Under the pieces are notes generated by a model. It searched no databases. It saw only the letters and a program-made list of their open reading frames with translations, and was not told the origin of the DNA. From assembly GCA_903944895.1 (NCBI GenBank), contig CAJATL010000025.1, forward strand, positions 1 through 60,391: 60,391 bases of DNA, given 5' to 3'. The stretch's first letter is position 1, and each line of letters opens with the position of its first letter. The position numbers and the translations under genes are program-made. This document shows positions 9,646-19,325 of the stretch, piece after piece. The DNA is from an uncultured Bacteroidota bacterium (GTDB lineage: Bacteria; Bacteroidota; Bacteroidia; Bacteroidales; 4484-276).

Positions 9646-10425
9646 ATGACAAATAATAGCTCAAATTCGATGGATAAAAAAAATTTTGATAAGGAAAGTA
9701 AGCTTATTATTGATTTTGGGAACACACTTGCAAAAGTAGCTGTTTTCCAGGATGATGAACTCATTCATCTCGAAAAAATGTCCTTGGTTACCACCGGTTA
9801 TCTCGATCAGTTAAAGCATGATTTTTTGCCGGTTTCTGCCATTATTTCGACAGTTATCGAAGTTCCATCTCACATCCGGCAATATCTTGAAACCCATTTT
9901 ACCTTTTATGAATTAACACACCTGACAAGACTTCCAATTTCAAATCTTTACAATAGCCCTGAAACGCTCGGAAAAGATCGCCTTGCCGCAGTAACAGGCG
10001 CCTCAGCGCTATTTCCGCTTCACGATTGTCTGGTAATTGATATCGGGACATGCATTACTTACGATTTTATCGACAAAAATGCCTGTTATCATGGAGGAGC
10101 AATCTCGCCGGGAATTTCTTTGCGCTTTAAGGCTTTACATAATTTTACCAGTAAGCTTCCGTTAGTTCCTTACAAAAATTTTGAAGGTCTCACCGGAACT
10201 ACAACTGAAGAGTCGATTCTGTCGGGAGTTCTTAATGGAACTACTGCCGAATTAAAATGTATTATCAACGATTATTGCAGCATTTACCCGGAAATAAAAG
10301 TTGTTTTAACAGGTGGGGATTTTAATTATTTTGATAAAAAGCTAAAAAGTAACATCTTTGCAGTACCAAATTTGGTGTTGATTGGATTGAATGTAATCTT
10401 GGATTTTAATGTTAAGAAAAAATAA
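9646..10425 (+). CDS. coaX: Type III pantothenate kinase
   Basis: Phosphorylates pantothenate in the first committed step of coenzyme A synthesis. It is an ASKHA-fold enzyme: IIDFGNT (Asp23) is the phosphate-1 motif, ETLGKDRLAA the pantothenate-region motif, VIDIGTCITYD carries the second conserved Asp, GGAISPG follows, and VVLTGGD is the adenosine-region motif. The length of 259 residues is normal. The start could be ATG 9646 or ATG 9670; the first eight residues are not conserved-looking. Its 3' end overlaps the next gene by 17 bases, implying co-transcription with the downstream envelope genes. Confidence 0.95.
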   Translation: MTNNSSNSMDKKNFDKESKLIIDFGNTLAKVAVFQDDELIHLEKMSLVTTGYLDQLKHDFLPVSAIISTVIEVPSHIRQYLETHFTFYELTHLTRLPISNLYNSPETLGKDRLAAVTGASALFPLHDCLVIDIGTCITYDFIDKNACYHGGAISPGISLRFKALHNFTSKLPLVPYKNFEGLTGTTTEESILSGVLNGTTAELKCIINDYCSIYPEIKVVLTGGDFNYFDKKLKSNIFAVPNLVLIGLNVILDFNVKKK

Positions 10426-11701
10426 GCTGGCAAAACTCATACTCCTCACAATTTTAATCGTTGTGAATGTTTCCCTCGAATCATTTTCTCAGGCAAGCGT
10501 GAATTCTCCCTATTCGAGATATGGAGTTGGAGACCTGGCCACCAGGCAAAATGCCTACAATTTTGCGATGGGAGGAGTTTCAATCGCACTCAGCAACCCT
10601 CGTTATGTTAATCCCTTTAACCCGGCTTCAAATACAGCTTTCGATACATTATCCTTTATTTTTTCGGGTGGGATAAACAGTAAAGTCGGTAATTTAAAAA
10701 CCGATCAGCAATCAGCCAATACCAATTTTGCAACTTTAGGGTATCTTTTGTTTGGTTTCCCCATCAACAAATGGCTCAAAACAAGTATCGGGATTATCCC
10801 ATACAGTAATGTGGGTTACGATATTATCGACAAACAAAACCTGCCTGAAATTGGCAATACCACTTTTTTTTACAAAGGCTCAGGAGGTCTCAATCAATTC
10901 TATTTAAATTTCGGGGTTCAGGTTACGAAAAATTTATCTCTGGGTGCTTCAGGTGCCTGGATGTTTGGCAAAGCAAACCTTGCCAGGTTAATTTATTTCC
11001 CCGATTCGTCTGGTTTACTTCATACCCGCATTGATAATTACATCGAAGTTGGGGATCTCTATTTTGATTTTGGTGCCCAGTACAAAAAATCCATCCGAAA
11101 CAATTTAACACTTGGCTTTGGTGCAACCTATGCTCCAAAACAAAGCATTTCGTCAGTCGAAAATTATCTTGCCAGAACTTATTCAGGATCAGCCACAGGC
11201 ATCGAATATTTCAGGGATACCATCGAAAGCAGGATCGAAAATCAAGGCTCCATAATTATTCCTGATAAATATGGGGTTGGCATCATGCTCAAAAAAAAGG
11301 AATCCTGGATGATAGCTGCTGATTATTCGTGGCAAAACTGGAGCAAATATGAAGCTTTCGGCAAAAGCGATTCGCTGCAAAACAGCATGCAAATTTCAAT
11401 TGGCGGAGAATACCAACCAAGCAGAACTGCTTCAGCAAATTATCTTAAATTAGTTACCTACCGGCTTGGTTTCAGGTACAACAAAACCTATCTTGAATTA
11501 AGAGATAATCAGATTAATCAGTTTGGTATTACTTTTGGTGTAGCTTTGCCACTTCCACGAACTTTGACAACAGTAAATTTAGGTGTTGAAATTGGGCGTT
11601 CAGGAACAACGGCATCGGGTTTGATTCAGGAAAATTTTATGAAATTTACACTCGGAATCGACATCTGGGAAAGATGGTTTGTTAAACGAAAATATAATTA
11701 G
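10409..11701 (+). CDS. Predicted outer-membrane beta-barrel protein
   Basis: A Sec signal peptide (hydrophobic core about 10-22, cleavage after SFSQ) is followed by NSPYSRYGVGDL, an opening typical of a Bacteroidota outer-membrane protein family. The remainder alternates polar and hydrophobic residues, with many aromatic/Gly strands, consistent with a transmembrane barrel of the FadL/transporter-like kind. It ends in a hydrophobic strand before a basic tail. Substrate unknown. The ATG lies inside coaX, and the order coaX, this gene, TPR gene, lptC suggests an envelope-biogenesis unit. The barrel call is by composition only. Confidence 0.75.
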   Translation: MLRKNKLAKLILLTILIVVNVSLESFSQASVNSPYSRYGVGDLATRQNAYNFAMGGVSIALSNPRYVNPFNPASNTAFDTLSFIFSGGINSKVGNLKTDQQSANTNFATLGYLLFGFPINKWLKTSIGIIPYSNVGYDIIDKQNLPEIGNTTFFYKGSGGLNQFYLNFGVQVTKNLSLGASGAWMFGKANLARLIYFPDSSGLLHTRIDNYIEVGDLYFDFGAQYKKSIRNNLTLGFGATYAPKQSISSVENYLARTYSGSATGIEYFRDTIESRIENQGSIIIPDKYGVGIMLKKKESWMIAADYSWQNWSKYEAFGKSDSLQNSMQISIGGEYQPSRTASANYLKLVTYRLGFRYNKTYLELRDNQINQFGITFGVALPLPRTLTTVNLGVEIGRSGTTASGLIQENFMKFTLGIDIWERWFVKRKYN

Positions 11702-11755
11702 TTATTCATCAATATTTCATTTTAATTATTGATTATCAATTAAATATCAATCAAT

Positions 11756-13156
11756 ATGAAAACAATAAATTGGGTATTCCTTGCAAGCATTATTACGCTT
11801 TTAACATTTGGAAGTTTTGGAATTGGTACTGCCAAAGCTACTGGCAATAACAATCAGAGCGACAAATTTCTGATACCTCAGGACAAAGGTAGGTACGGCA
11901 GTGATAGTGCAAAATGTGTTGAAAATTTATCATTGTACCGTGAATTTTTCAAACAATGGAAAGCCAGCGATTACAAAAATGCTGCTATCAAGGATGCAAT
12001 TGGTCCATGGCGCTATGTATTCAATAATTGTCCGCAGGCCTCTCAGTACACCAATGTTGATGGTCTTTCGATCATGGAGTTTTATTTAAAAACTGCAAAA
12101 GATGATAAGCAAAAAGCCGGCTATGTCGACACCATCATGATGCTGTATGATAACCGTATCAAATATTTTGGCAAAGAAGGCTACATTTTAGGCAGGAAAG
12201 GTTCGGATTTATTTAAATATATTCCTGAAGATTACGAGAAAGCTTACTACATGTTCAAGAAATCGGTCGAACTACAAGGCAATAACTCCGAATCGTTTGT
12301 TTTGGTTTATTATTTCCGCACAGCCTCGAAAATGGTTGATGCCGAAAAAGTTGACAAAGGTACTTTGGTTGAAATCTACGATAATATCAGCGGAATAATT
12401 GGTTTTAATCTGGAAGCCAAAAAAGATAAAGCTGATGAAAAGGCTGAATGGGAAAATGTGAAAGGTAACATTGATCTTTCATTTGAACCATACGCAACTT
12501 GTGAAAACCTGATCGACATTTTTACAAAGAAGTTTAATGAAACACCTGATAACATCGAACTTCTCAAAAAAATTACCAATATTCTTGATAAAAAAGACTG
12601 CACCGATTCTCAATTGTTTTTTGATGCATCGGTTAAACTTAATGAGTTAGAACCTTCACCGGAATCAAGCTATATGATAGCAAAGATGCTTCTTAAAAAG
12701 GAGAAAAATAAAGAAGCTATTCCTTATCTCGAGTCGGCATCCAATATCGAAAATGATAATACCAAAAAATCGGAAGTTTTTCTCGTACTTGCAAGTGTTT
12801 ATTTTGACTCAAAAGATTATCAGAGTTCACGCAGTTACGCACGAAAATCGATCGAATTAAAACCAGACCAGGGTAAAGCTTACCTCCTGATTGGGGACAT
12901 GTATGCTGCCAGCGCCGAAAGTTGTGGCGATAATGATCTTTCTAAAAAAGCTGCTTACTGGACTGCCGTTGACAAGTACATCGAAGCCAAAAGAGCCGAC
13001 CCAACCGTTGAGGAATATGCCCAGAAACTAATCGACGCCTATTCAAGACAATTTCCGATTATGGAAACCCTGTTTTTCTATAATGTAAACGTGGGCGATT
13101 CATACACTGTTGGCTGCTGGATCAACGAAAAAACCACGGTAAGAGTTGCCAGATAA
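11756..13156 (+). CDS. Secreted tetratricopeptide-repeat protein
   Basis: Cleavable Sec signal (cleavage near residue 28, after AKA), then a helical protein of 466 residues. TPR-like units are visible from about residue 280 to 400, for example NKEAIPYLESAS, KSEVFLVLASVYFDSKDY and QGKAYLLIGDMYAAS. The final segment has a pair of aromatic-rich strands ending NEKTTVRVAR. TPR proteins scaffold protein complexes, here presumably in the periplasm. The 54-base gap from the preceding barrel gene and 33-base gap to lptC contain no terminator. Partner unknown. Confidence 0.8.
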   Translation: MKTINWVFLASIITLLTFGSFGIGTAKATGNNNQSDKFLIPQDKGRYGSDSAKCVENLSLYREFFKQWKASDYKNAAIKDAIGPWRYVFNNCPQASQYTNVDGLSIMEFYLKTAKDDKQKAGYVDTIMMLYDNRIKYFGKEGYILGRKGSDLFKYIPEDYEKAYYMFKKSVELQGNNSESFVLVYYFRTASKMVDAEKVDKGTLVEIYDNISGIIGFNLEAKKDKADEKAEWENVKGNIDLSFEPYATCENLIDIFTKKFNETPDNIELLKKITNILDKKDCTDSQLFFDASVKLNELEPSPESSYMIAKMLLKKEKNKEAIPYLESASNIENDNTKKSEVFLVLASVYFDSKDYQSSRSYARKSIELKPDQGKAYLLIGDMYAASAESCGDNDLSKKAAYWTAVDKYIEAKRADPTVEEYAQKLIDAYSRQFPIMETLFFYNVNVGDSYTVGCWINEKTTVRVAR

Positions 13157-13189
13157 AATCGGTTCTATTTTACACATCTCATTGATAAT

Positions 13190-13774
13190 GTGGTGAAAAT
13201 TAGTTCAATAAAAATCATCACTTTTCCAGTAAAATGCATTATTGTGATTTTTTTCGCAATAATGCTTTTTTCATGTGAAAACAACATGGAAACCATAAGC
13301 TCTTTCGAGGTCAACGATACATTGCCAACCGAATCGGCCGTTGATATTGAAGTAATTTACAGCGACTCCGGAAAAATTCTAATCAAAATGATCAGCCCAA
13401 AACTTGACCGGTATCAAAAAACCGAAAACTCCTACATGGAATTTCCGGATGGTTTGCGGTTGTTATTTTTTGATTCGGTAATGAATGTAAAAACAGAGCT
13501 GACGGCTAACTACGGCATCAGTTGGGAAAGCAATAAACGAATGGAAGTCAAAAACAATGTCGTTATTACTGATTACGAAAAAAATGAAGTAATAAATACC
13601 GAGCACATCATCTGGGATCAGAAAAACCGAAGAATTTTTTCGGATGTATTTGTAAAACGAACCTCGCCTGATGGAGTTCTTTATGGTGATGGTTTTGATG
13701 CCGATGAATCGTTTAAAACCTATAAATTAAGAAACCCTCATGGAATTTTTACCGTTGATGAAGATGGTAATTAA
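13190..13774 (+). CDS. lptC: LPS export ABC transporter periplasmic protein LptC
   Basis: LptC links the inner-membrane LptBFG extractor to the periplasmic LptA bridge in lipopolysaccharide transport. The protein has a lipoprotein-type leader ending MLFSC (Cys29), unlike the membrane-anchored E. coli form. A beta-jellyroll of about 150 residues follows with family-like LTANYGISWESNKRMEVK, INTEHIIWDQKNRRIFS and DGVLYGDGFDADE. The start is GTG (13190 or 13193); the nearby ATG at 13188 runs straight into a stop. Seventeen bases separate it from the next gene. No other lpt gene is in the window. Confidence 0.88.
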   Translation: MVKISSIKIITFPVKCIIVIFFAIMLFSCENNMETISSFEVNDTLPTESAVDIEVIYSDSGKILIKMISPKLDRYQKTENSYMEFPDGLRLLFFDSVMNVKTELTANYGISWESNKRMEVKNNVVITDYEKNEVINTEHIIWDQKNRRIFSDVFVKRTSPDGVLYGDGFDADESFKTYKLRNPHGIFTVDEDGN

Positions 13775-13790
13775 TAAAATCCGAAATTAA

Positions 13791-15068
13791 ATGAATGATT
13801 GGATAATCGTACTTTTTTCACTTGGCTTTTCGGCTTTTTTTTCGGGCATGGAGATCGCTTTTGTTAGCTCAAACCGGCTCAAAATAGCGGTTGATAAAAG
13901 CAAAGGAAGTCTTTCGGCTAAAATAATTTCTCGCTTTAGCAAAATTCCATCCAAATTCATTGGAGCCATGTTACTTGGCAATACTGTTGCACTTGTAATT
14001 TATGGAATTTCGATGGCCCACATTATCAATAAAGCCATAAACAATGGTTTTCCTGACAATTCATTCAGCGATACCTTCGTACTGCTTATCCAGACTATTT
14101 CGGCTACACTCATAGTACTTCTGTTTGCCGAATTTCTCCCAAAAGTACTTTTCCGGATAAATCCGAACAAAACACTCAATGCGTTTGCCGTTCCGGTATC
14201 AATATTCTACTACATATTTTATCCATTAATTTATACCTACATCGGCCTGTCGGAATTTATCCTGCGCAGGTTTATTATAATTAAACTTCGCACCGAAAAC
14301 CGTGTTTTTGGTGTAAACGATCTGGACCATTATTTTAAAGAATTCACAACCGATTTTAGCGACCAAAGCGAGGTTCAGCAGGAAATACAGATGTTTCAGA
14401 ATGCAATCGATTTCAGAAGTGTAAAACTGCGCGAATGCATGATTCCGCGTACCGAGATTATCGCGCTGGATGAAAATGAAGAAATCTCAACCCTGCGTTC
14501 AACATTTATTGCCTCCGGCCATTCAAAGATTCCGATTTACCGCAATTCGATCGATAATATTATTGGATACACGCATTCGGCTGATATTTTTAAAAACCCG
14601 GCTACCATCAAATCCATCATGCGACCCATTATCGTTGCCCCGGAAACTATGCTGGCAAATGTTGTGCTTTCGATGTTTATCCAGCAAAACAAAAGTATAG
14701 CCGTTGTTGTTGATGAGTTTGGAGGCACTTCAGGTATTATTACGATGGAAGATGTTATTGAAGAAATTTTTGGAGAAATCAATGATGAATTTGATGTAGA
14801 AGACCTTACGGAGAAAAAAATCAGTGATTATGAATTTATCTTTTCAGGTCGCCTCGAAATAGATTATCTTAACGAAAATTATCAGTTAAATATTCTCGAA
14901 TCAGACGATTACGAAACGCTGGCAGGCTTTATTATCCATCAATACGAAAGTATTCCAAAACAAAACGACCACATTAAAATTGATAATTTTGAATTTATAA
15001 TTCTTGAAGCATCGGAAACCAGGATCGAAAAAGTGAAATTAATTATCAGCGATAAAAACATGGCTTAG
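13791..15068 (+). CDS. CNNM/CorC-type membrane protein (DUF21, CBS pair, CorC_HlyC)
   Basis: Inner-membrane protein of the hemolysin/CNNM family, whose members export or regulate Mg2+ or Co2+. Order: an N-terminal DUF21 transmembrane domain (four segments, about 5-160, with MLLGNTVALVIYG), two CBS domains (about 205-330, with RECMIPRTEIIALDE and the family signature FGGTSGIITMEDVIEEIFGEI), then a C-terminal CorC_HlyC domain (about 345-425, with YETLAGFII). All parts are present at 425 residues. Bacteroidota GldE shares this layout, but no gldD lies next door, so GldE is not claimed. It ends the coaX-led run. Confidence 0.9.
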   Translation: MNDWIIVLFSLGFSAFFSGMEIAFVSSNRLKIAVDKSKGSLSAKIISRFSKIPSKFIGAMLLGNTVALVIYGISMAHIINKAINNGFPDNSFSDTFVLLIQTISATLIVLLFAEFLPKVLFRINPNKTLNAFAVPVSIFYYIFYPLIYTYIGLSEFILRRFIIIKLRTENRVFGVNDLDHYFKEFTTDFSDQSEVQQEIQMFQNAIDFRSVKLRECMIPRTEIIALDENEEISTLRSTFIASGHSKIPIYRNSIDNIIGYTHSADIFKNPATIKSIMRPIIVAPETMLANVVLSMFIQQNKSIAVVVDEFGGTSGIITMEDVIEEIFGEINDEFDVEDLTEKKISDYEFIFSGRLEIDYLNENYQLNILESDDYETLAGFIIHQYESIPKQNDHIKIDNFEFIILEASETRIEKVKLIISDKNMA

Positions 15069-15210
15069 TTAAACTTCAAATTACAGGAGTACCTGTTCAA
15101 TCACTGGCTAATAATAAGATTAAGCAACTTTGGTTTTCTAAATAGAATCGATCACTGAACCAACGAATTGCCTGCATCAATTTATTAATTGTGCAATATC
15201 TTAAAAAAAA

Positions 15211-15241
15211 TTTCCCCGTTTCATATTCTATTGTATTTTTG
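15211..15241 (+). promoter_or_regulatory. Bacteroidota promoter for the PpiD-like gene
   Basis: TTTC (15211-15214) and TATTTTTG (15234-15241) are spaced by 19 bases, matching TTTG-N19-TAnnTTTG with one mismatch. Transcription would begin near 15248, which supports the ATG at 15266 over any start further upstream. Confidence 0.7.
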
Positions 15242-15265
15242 CAAACTCTTAAAAAAAAGTGTAAT

Positions 15266-17389
15266 ATGGCATTAATTGGACAAATAAGAAAACAGTCGGG
15301 ATTACTTGTAATCATCATTGGCGTGGCACTCGCCGCTTTTGTGCTTGGTGACTTTTTAAAACCAAGTAATAAATACAGGTCAAATTATGTAGGCGAGATA
15401 GCCGGAGATGAGATTCCTATACAGGAATTCAACGATAAAACCGATGAACAGATTCAAATTCGGAAAGATCAGCAACAAAGTGATAAACTTAGTCAGGATG
15501 ATCTTTATCAGATCAAGCAAAGCATTTGGACCCAAATGGTTGAAAAGATTTTGATGGGAAAAGAATACGACGAATTAGGTCTTGTTGTTACCAGTGATGA
15601 ACTTTCGGATCAAATTCTTGGGGATAAACCTCATAATTTTGTAATCCAGTCGTTTAGAAACCCACAAACCAATGCGTTTGATCCTGAAATGGTGAAAAAT
15701 TTCCTTGGTAATCTTGATAACCAATCACCCGACATGAAAAAACGTTATCTCAGCCTTGAGAAAATGGTTAAAGAGGACCGGTTGAGCACCAAATATAAAA
15801 ACCTGGTTACAAAATCGTATTACATTCCAAAATCGTTTGCCAAGCTGGATTTTGATGCAAAAAACTCAACAGCAAATATCAGGTTTGTTGCTGCTAAATT
15901 TACTTCGGTTTCCGATTCAGCCGTAAAAGTAACCGACGCGGACATCAAAGCATACTACGAAGAGTTTAAATACAATTATGAGCAGGAAGAAGGCCGCTCA
16001 ATCGACTATGTGGTTTTTGAAGTTAAGGCTTCCGCAGAAGACCGCAAAGCGATTACAAACGAAGTTAATCAGCTTTATCAGGATTTCTCAACGACATCAG
16101 ATATTGCAACTTTTATAAACTCCGTTTCGGATAACCGTTACGACAGTGCTTACAAAAAAGAAGCTCAGCTTCCTGCAAGAATAGCAAAACAAGTATTTAC
16201 CGACCCGATTGGCACCATAATCGGACCTTACATCGAGAATGAAACCTACCAGATTGCCAAAATAGTTGACAAGCAAATGCGTCCTGATTCGATTAAGATG
16301 AGCCAGATACTTATTTCATACGAAACTGCTCCATCAGGCCAGGGAATAAGCAAAAGAACCGAACGAAGCGCTAAAAACCTTGTTGATAGTTTGATGACTG
16401 TCATTAAAAAGGATCCATACAAATACCAAAGTATAGCCATAAGATTTTCTGATTATCCATCAGCAAAAGAAGACAAAGGCGAAATTGGCTGGTTAGTTGA
16501 CGGTGATCAAGGTTTTTCACCATTCTTTAAAGAAGGTATTGATGCTAAAAAAGGTGACATCAAACAGATGACCTCCCCACTTGGTTATCATATTCTTTTA
16601 ATTTCGGAGAAAACCGAACCTATCGAAAAAGCAAGAGTTGCCATGGTAACCAGGGCAATCGAACCAAGCAACACAACCTATCAGGATTTTTATCTTAAAG
16701 CAAGTGTTTTTGCTGGCGAAAACCGCACTTTCGCTCAATTTGATACCGCTGTAATCAACAGAGGCTTAAATAAAAGAGCTGCCGATAAATTAGGCCCTAT
16801 GGCCAATAGAATTGCAGGTGTTGAAAATCCACGCCAACTTGTTCGCTGGGCATATTCCGAAAAGGTTAAGATTGGTGATGTTTCACCGGTTTTTGAAGAT
16901 GGCAAAAACTATATTGTTGCCGCTTTAAAAGATATTTATGAAAAAGGTTATTCACCAGTCGAAAAAGTTAAAGAACAAATCAGGCCTTTGGTTTTGAGTC
17001 GTAAGAAAAGCGATTACCTGGTTGAAAAGATTAAATCGAATAGCACCAGCGATATTTACAGGCTCGCACAGATTTTAAACGAAAAAGTTGATACAGCAAC
17101 TAATCTCTCATTCACCGCCCGCAACATACCTGGCTTTGGAAGAGAATATGAAGTAATTGGTGAAGTATTTTCGATGGAGGCCGGAAAAGTTTCCGCTCCT
17201 ATCAAGGGAAGCAATGCCGTATTTGTTGTTTTGGTTGATAAAATCAACACTCCTGCCGAAACCAGCAATTTTACTGCAAACATAGCCCAACTGAAAAGTG
17301 CTTTCTCATCAAAAGTAACTTCAAACGCTGTATTTAAAGCCCTGGAGAAAAAATCAGAAATTGTCGACAACAGATTGTTGTTCTATTAA
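15266..17389 (+). CDS. PpiD/SurA-like periplasmic peptidyl-prolyl isomerase chaperone
   Basis: Membrane-anchored folding factor for secreted and outer-membrane proteins. One N-terminal transmembrane segment (about 10-30, LLVIIIGVALAAFVLGDF) is followed by a SurA_N-like helical region (about 40-240) with conserved KSYYIPKSFA, then a parvulin domain (about 345-450) with SIKMSQILIS, GEIGWLVDG and SPLGYHILLI. A second, degenerate parvulin-like region precedes the C-terminus. The ATG at 15266 (707 residues) was chosen because a frame starting 75 bases earlier would overlap the promoter. PpiD is the best fit for the layout; SurA would lack the anchor. Confidence 0.88.
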   Translation: MALIGQIRKQSGLLVIIIGVALAAFVLGDFLKPSNKYRSNYVGEIAGDEIPIQEFNDKTDEQIQIRKDQQQSDKLSQDDLYQIKQSIWTQMVEKILMGKEYDELGLVVTSDELSDQILGDKPHNFVIQSFRNPQTNAFDPEMVKNFLGNLDNQSPDMKKRYLSLEKMVKEDRLSTKYKNLVTKSYYIPKSFAKLDFDAKNSTANIRFVAAKFTSVSDSAVKVTDADIKAYYEEFKYNYEQEEGRSIDYVVFEVKASAEDRKAITNEVNQLYQDFSTTSDIATFINSVSDNRYDSAYKKEAQLPARIAKQVFTDPIGTIIGPYIENETYQIAKIVDKQMRPDSIKMSQILISYETAPSGQGISKRTERSAKNLVDSLMTVIKKDPYKYQSIAIRFSDYPSAKEDKGEIGWLVDGDQGFSPFFKEGIDAKKGDIKQMTSPLGYHILLISEKTEPIEKARVAMVTRAIEPSNTTYQDFYLKASVFAGENRTFAQFDTAVINRGLNKRAADKLGPMANRIAGVENPRQLVRWAYSEKVKIGDVSPVFEDGKNYIVAALKDIYEKGYSPVEKVKEQIRPLVLSRKKSDYLVEKIKSNSTSDIYRLAQILNEKVDTATNLSFTARNIPGFGREYEVIGEVFSMEAGKVSAPIKGSNAVFVVLVDKINTPAETSNFTANIAQLKSAFSSKVTSNAVFKALEKKSEIVDNRLLFY

Positions 17390-17413
17390 TAACTGTTGTA
17401 AGAATATTTCAAT

Positions 17414-17447
17414 AAAAAAGGCGCCTCATTCTGAGAGCGCCTTTTTT
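17414..17447. terminator. Bidirectional terminator between the PpiD-like gene and glmS
   Basis: Perfect arms AAAAAAGGCGC (17414-17424) and GCGCCTTTTTT (17437-17447) with a 12-base loop. T runs exist in both directions, serving the two convergent genes. Confidence 0.9.
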
Positions 17448-17468
17448 GTTTTTTGTCTGGATAAATTA

Positions 17469-19307
17469 TTATTCCACAGTCACCGATTTTGCCAGATTAC
17501 GTGGCTGATCAATTTCGCAATCACGCATTACGGCCACATAATAAGCCAGCAATTGAAGTGGAATTACCGAAATCAATGGCGAGAGTAATTCATCGGTATG
17601 AGGCACTTCAAAAACATAATCCGATAACCCGGCAACAACTGTGTCGCCTTTGGTAACAATCGCAATAACTTTTCCTTTACGTGCTTTTATTTCCTGAATG
17701 TTTGAAACTACCTTATCATAAATTACCGAATCGGGAGCAATTACTACAACAGGCATTTTTTTGTCGATTAAAGCTATCGGGCCATGCTTCATTTCAGCAG
17801 CAGGATAGCCTTCGGCATGAATATAGGATATTTCTTTAAGCTTCAAAGCACCTTCGAGTGCTACCGGGAAATTGTATCCTCTGCCAAGATAAAGGAAGTT
17901 GCGGGAATACGTAAATATTTTTGAGATCTCTTTAACCTGCTCGCTTATTTTGAGCGTTTCCTCAACTTTTGCAGGAATCATATCCAGCTCATTAACCAAA
18001 TGATCGAATCTTTCTTTGGTGATGGTTCCTTTTTTCTGCGCAAGTCCTAAAGCCATCAAAGTTAGCACCGTAACCTGAGCCGTAAAAGCTTTTGTAGAAG
18101 CCACCCCAATTTCTGGGCCAGCGTGGGTGTACGAACCAGCATCCGCTGCACGGGCGATAGATGAACCTACAACATTACAAATGCTATAAACCAGAGCACC
18201 TTTCGACTTTGCCAGTTGCATGGCTGCAAGCGTGTCGGCAGTTTCGCCGGATTGCGAAACAGCAATAACGATATCAGTTTTGTCAATAATCGGGTTCCTG
18301 TACCTGAACTCTGAAGCGTATTCGACTTCTACAGGAATTCGTACCAGTTCCTCGATGAGGTATTCGCCAACTTTTGCAGCATGCCATGATGTTCCGGCAG
18401 CAATGAAAGTAATACGGCCTGCATTTAAAAACTCCTTTTCGAAGTCGATAATGCCAGCCATCGAAATCCTGTCCTTATTCAAATTTAGTCTTCCACGGAT
18501 GCTGTCGCGGATGGATTTTGGCTGTTCAAAAATTTCCTTCAACATAAAGTGGTCAAAACCTTCTTTTTCGAGATGATTTAAATCCATTTCCAATTTTTCG
18601 ACAAATGGAGTTTTTTCCTGATTTCTGATGGTCTTGATCTGCAATTTTTCTCCACGCCGCATGATGGCAATTTCCTCGTCGTCGAGGTAAACAACCTCCC
18701 GGGTATATTCAACAATCGGAGATGCGTCGGAGGCAAGGAAAAACTCATCTTCACCAATCCCAACAACCAGTGGACTTCCTTTACGTGCGGCGATCAACAA
18801 ATCGGGGTCAGCTTTTGAGATGATAACAATGGCATAGGCACCAATAACCTGGCTTAACGCCAGTTGAACTGCCGTGACAAGGTCAACTTTCTCCATTTTC
18901 TGAACATACTCTATTAACTGAACCAGGACTTCTGTGTCGGTTTGGCTCACAAACTTGATCCCGAGTTTTTTCAGTTTTTCCTTTAAAATATCATAATTCT
19001 CAATAATACCATTGTGGATAACCGCAATGTCACCAGATTCTGACAAATGAGGATGGGCGTTAACATTGTTTGGTTCACCATGTGTTGCCCAGCGGGTATG
19101 AGCAATTCCTGTGGTACCTGTAATGTCTTTATTTTTAACATACTCTTCGAGGTCGGCAACTTTACCCTTTGTTTTATAGAGTTTTATCCCGTCGTCAAGT
19201 AATGCAACTCCGGCACTGTCGTAACCCCTGTATTCAAGCCTTTTCAGCCCATTTATCAAAATGGGGTACGCCTGCTTTGATCCAATGTAACCAACGATTC
19301 CACACAT
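17469..19307 (-). CDS. glmS: Glutamine--fructose-6-phosphate aminotransferase (isomerizing)
   Basis: Makes glucosamine-6-phosphate from fructose-6-phosphate and glutamine, the entry to peptidoglycan and LPS amino sugars. It begins MCGIVGYIG, so Cys2 is the amidotransferase nucleophile; the class II glutaminase domain runs to about 220 (TRWATHGEP, HNGIIENY). Two SIS sugar-isomerase domains follow (about 290-430 and 465-600) with VSQSGETADT and GRGYNFPVALEGALKLKE. The C-terminus LAKSVTVE is the conserved end. Length 612 is normal. It lies 18 bases after the DUF4270 gene; no glmS ribozyme is apparent. Confidence 0.98.
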   Translation of the reverse strand: MCGIVGYIGSKQAYPILINGLKRLEYRGYDSAGVALLDDGIKLYKTKGKVADLEEYVKNKDITGTTGIAHTRWATHGEPNNVNAHPHLSESGDIAVIHNGIIENYDILKEKLKKLGIKFVSQTDTEVLVQLIEYVQKMEKVDLVTAVQLALSQVIGAYAIVIISKADPDLLIAARKGSPLVVGIGEDEFFLASDASPIVEYTREVVYLDDEEIAIMRRGEKLQIKTIRNQEKTPFVEKLEMDLNHLEKEGFDHFMLKEIFEQPKSIRDSIRGRLNLNKDRISMAGIIDFEKEFLNAGRITFIAAGTSWHAAKVGEYLIEELVRIPVEVEYASEFRYRNPIIDKTDIVIAVSQSGETADTLAAMQLAKSKGALVYSICNVVGSSIARAADAGSYTHAGPEIGVASTKAFTAQVTVLTLMALGLAQKKGTITKERFDHLVNELDMIPAKVEETLKISEQVKEISKIFTYSRNFLYLGRGYNFPVALEGALKLKEISYIHAEGYPAAEMKHGPIALIDKKMPVVVIAPDSVIYDKVVSNIQEIKARKGKVIAIVTKGDTVVAGLSDYVFEVPHTDELLSPLISVIPLQLLAYYVAVMRDCEIDQPRNLAKSVTVE

Positions 19308-19325
19308 AATTGAGATTTTTAAATG

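Noticed and set aside
13791-15068. Assignment of the CNNM-type gene as gldE
   Set aside because: Domain layout fits, but no gldD or other gliding gene is adjacent.
15191-15265. Upstream extension of the PpiD-like gene
   Set aside because: It overlaps a promoter with the -7 box at 15234-15241; the transcript would start after this stretch.
19308-19325. glmS ribozyme
   Set aside because: Only an 18-base gap precedes glmS, far too short for the ribozyme.
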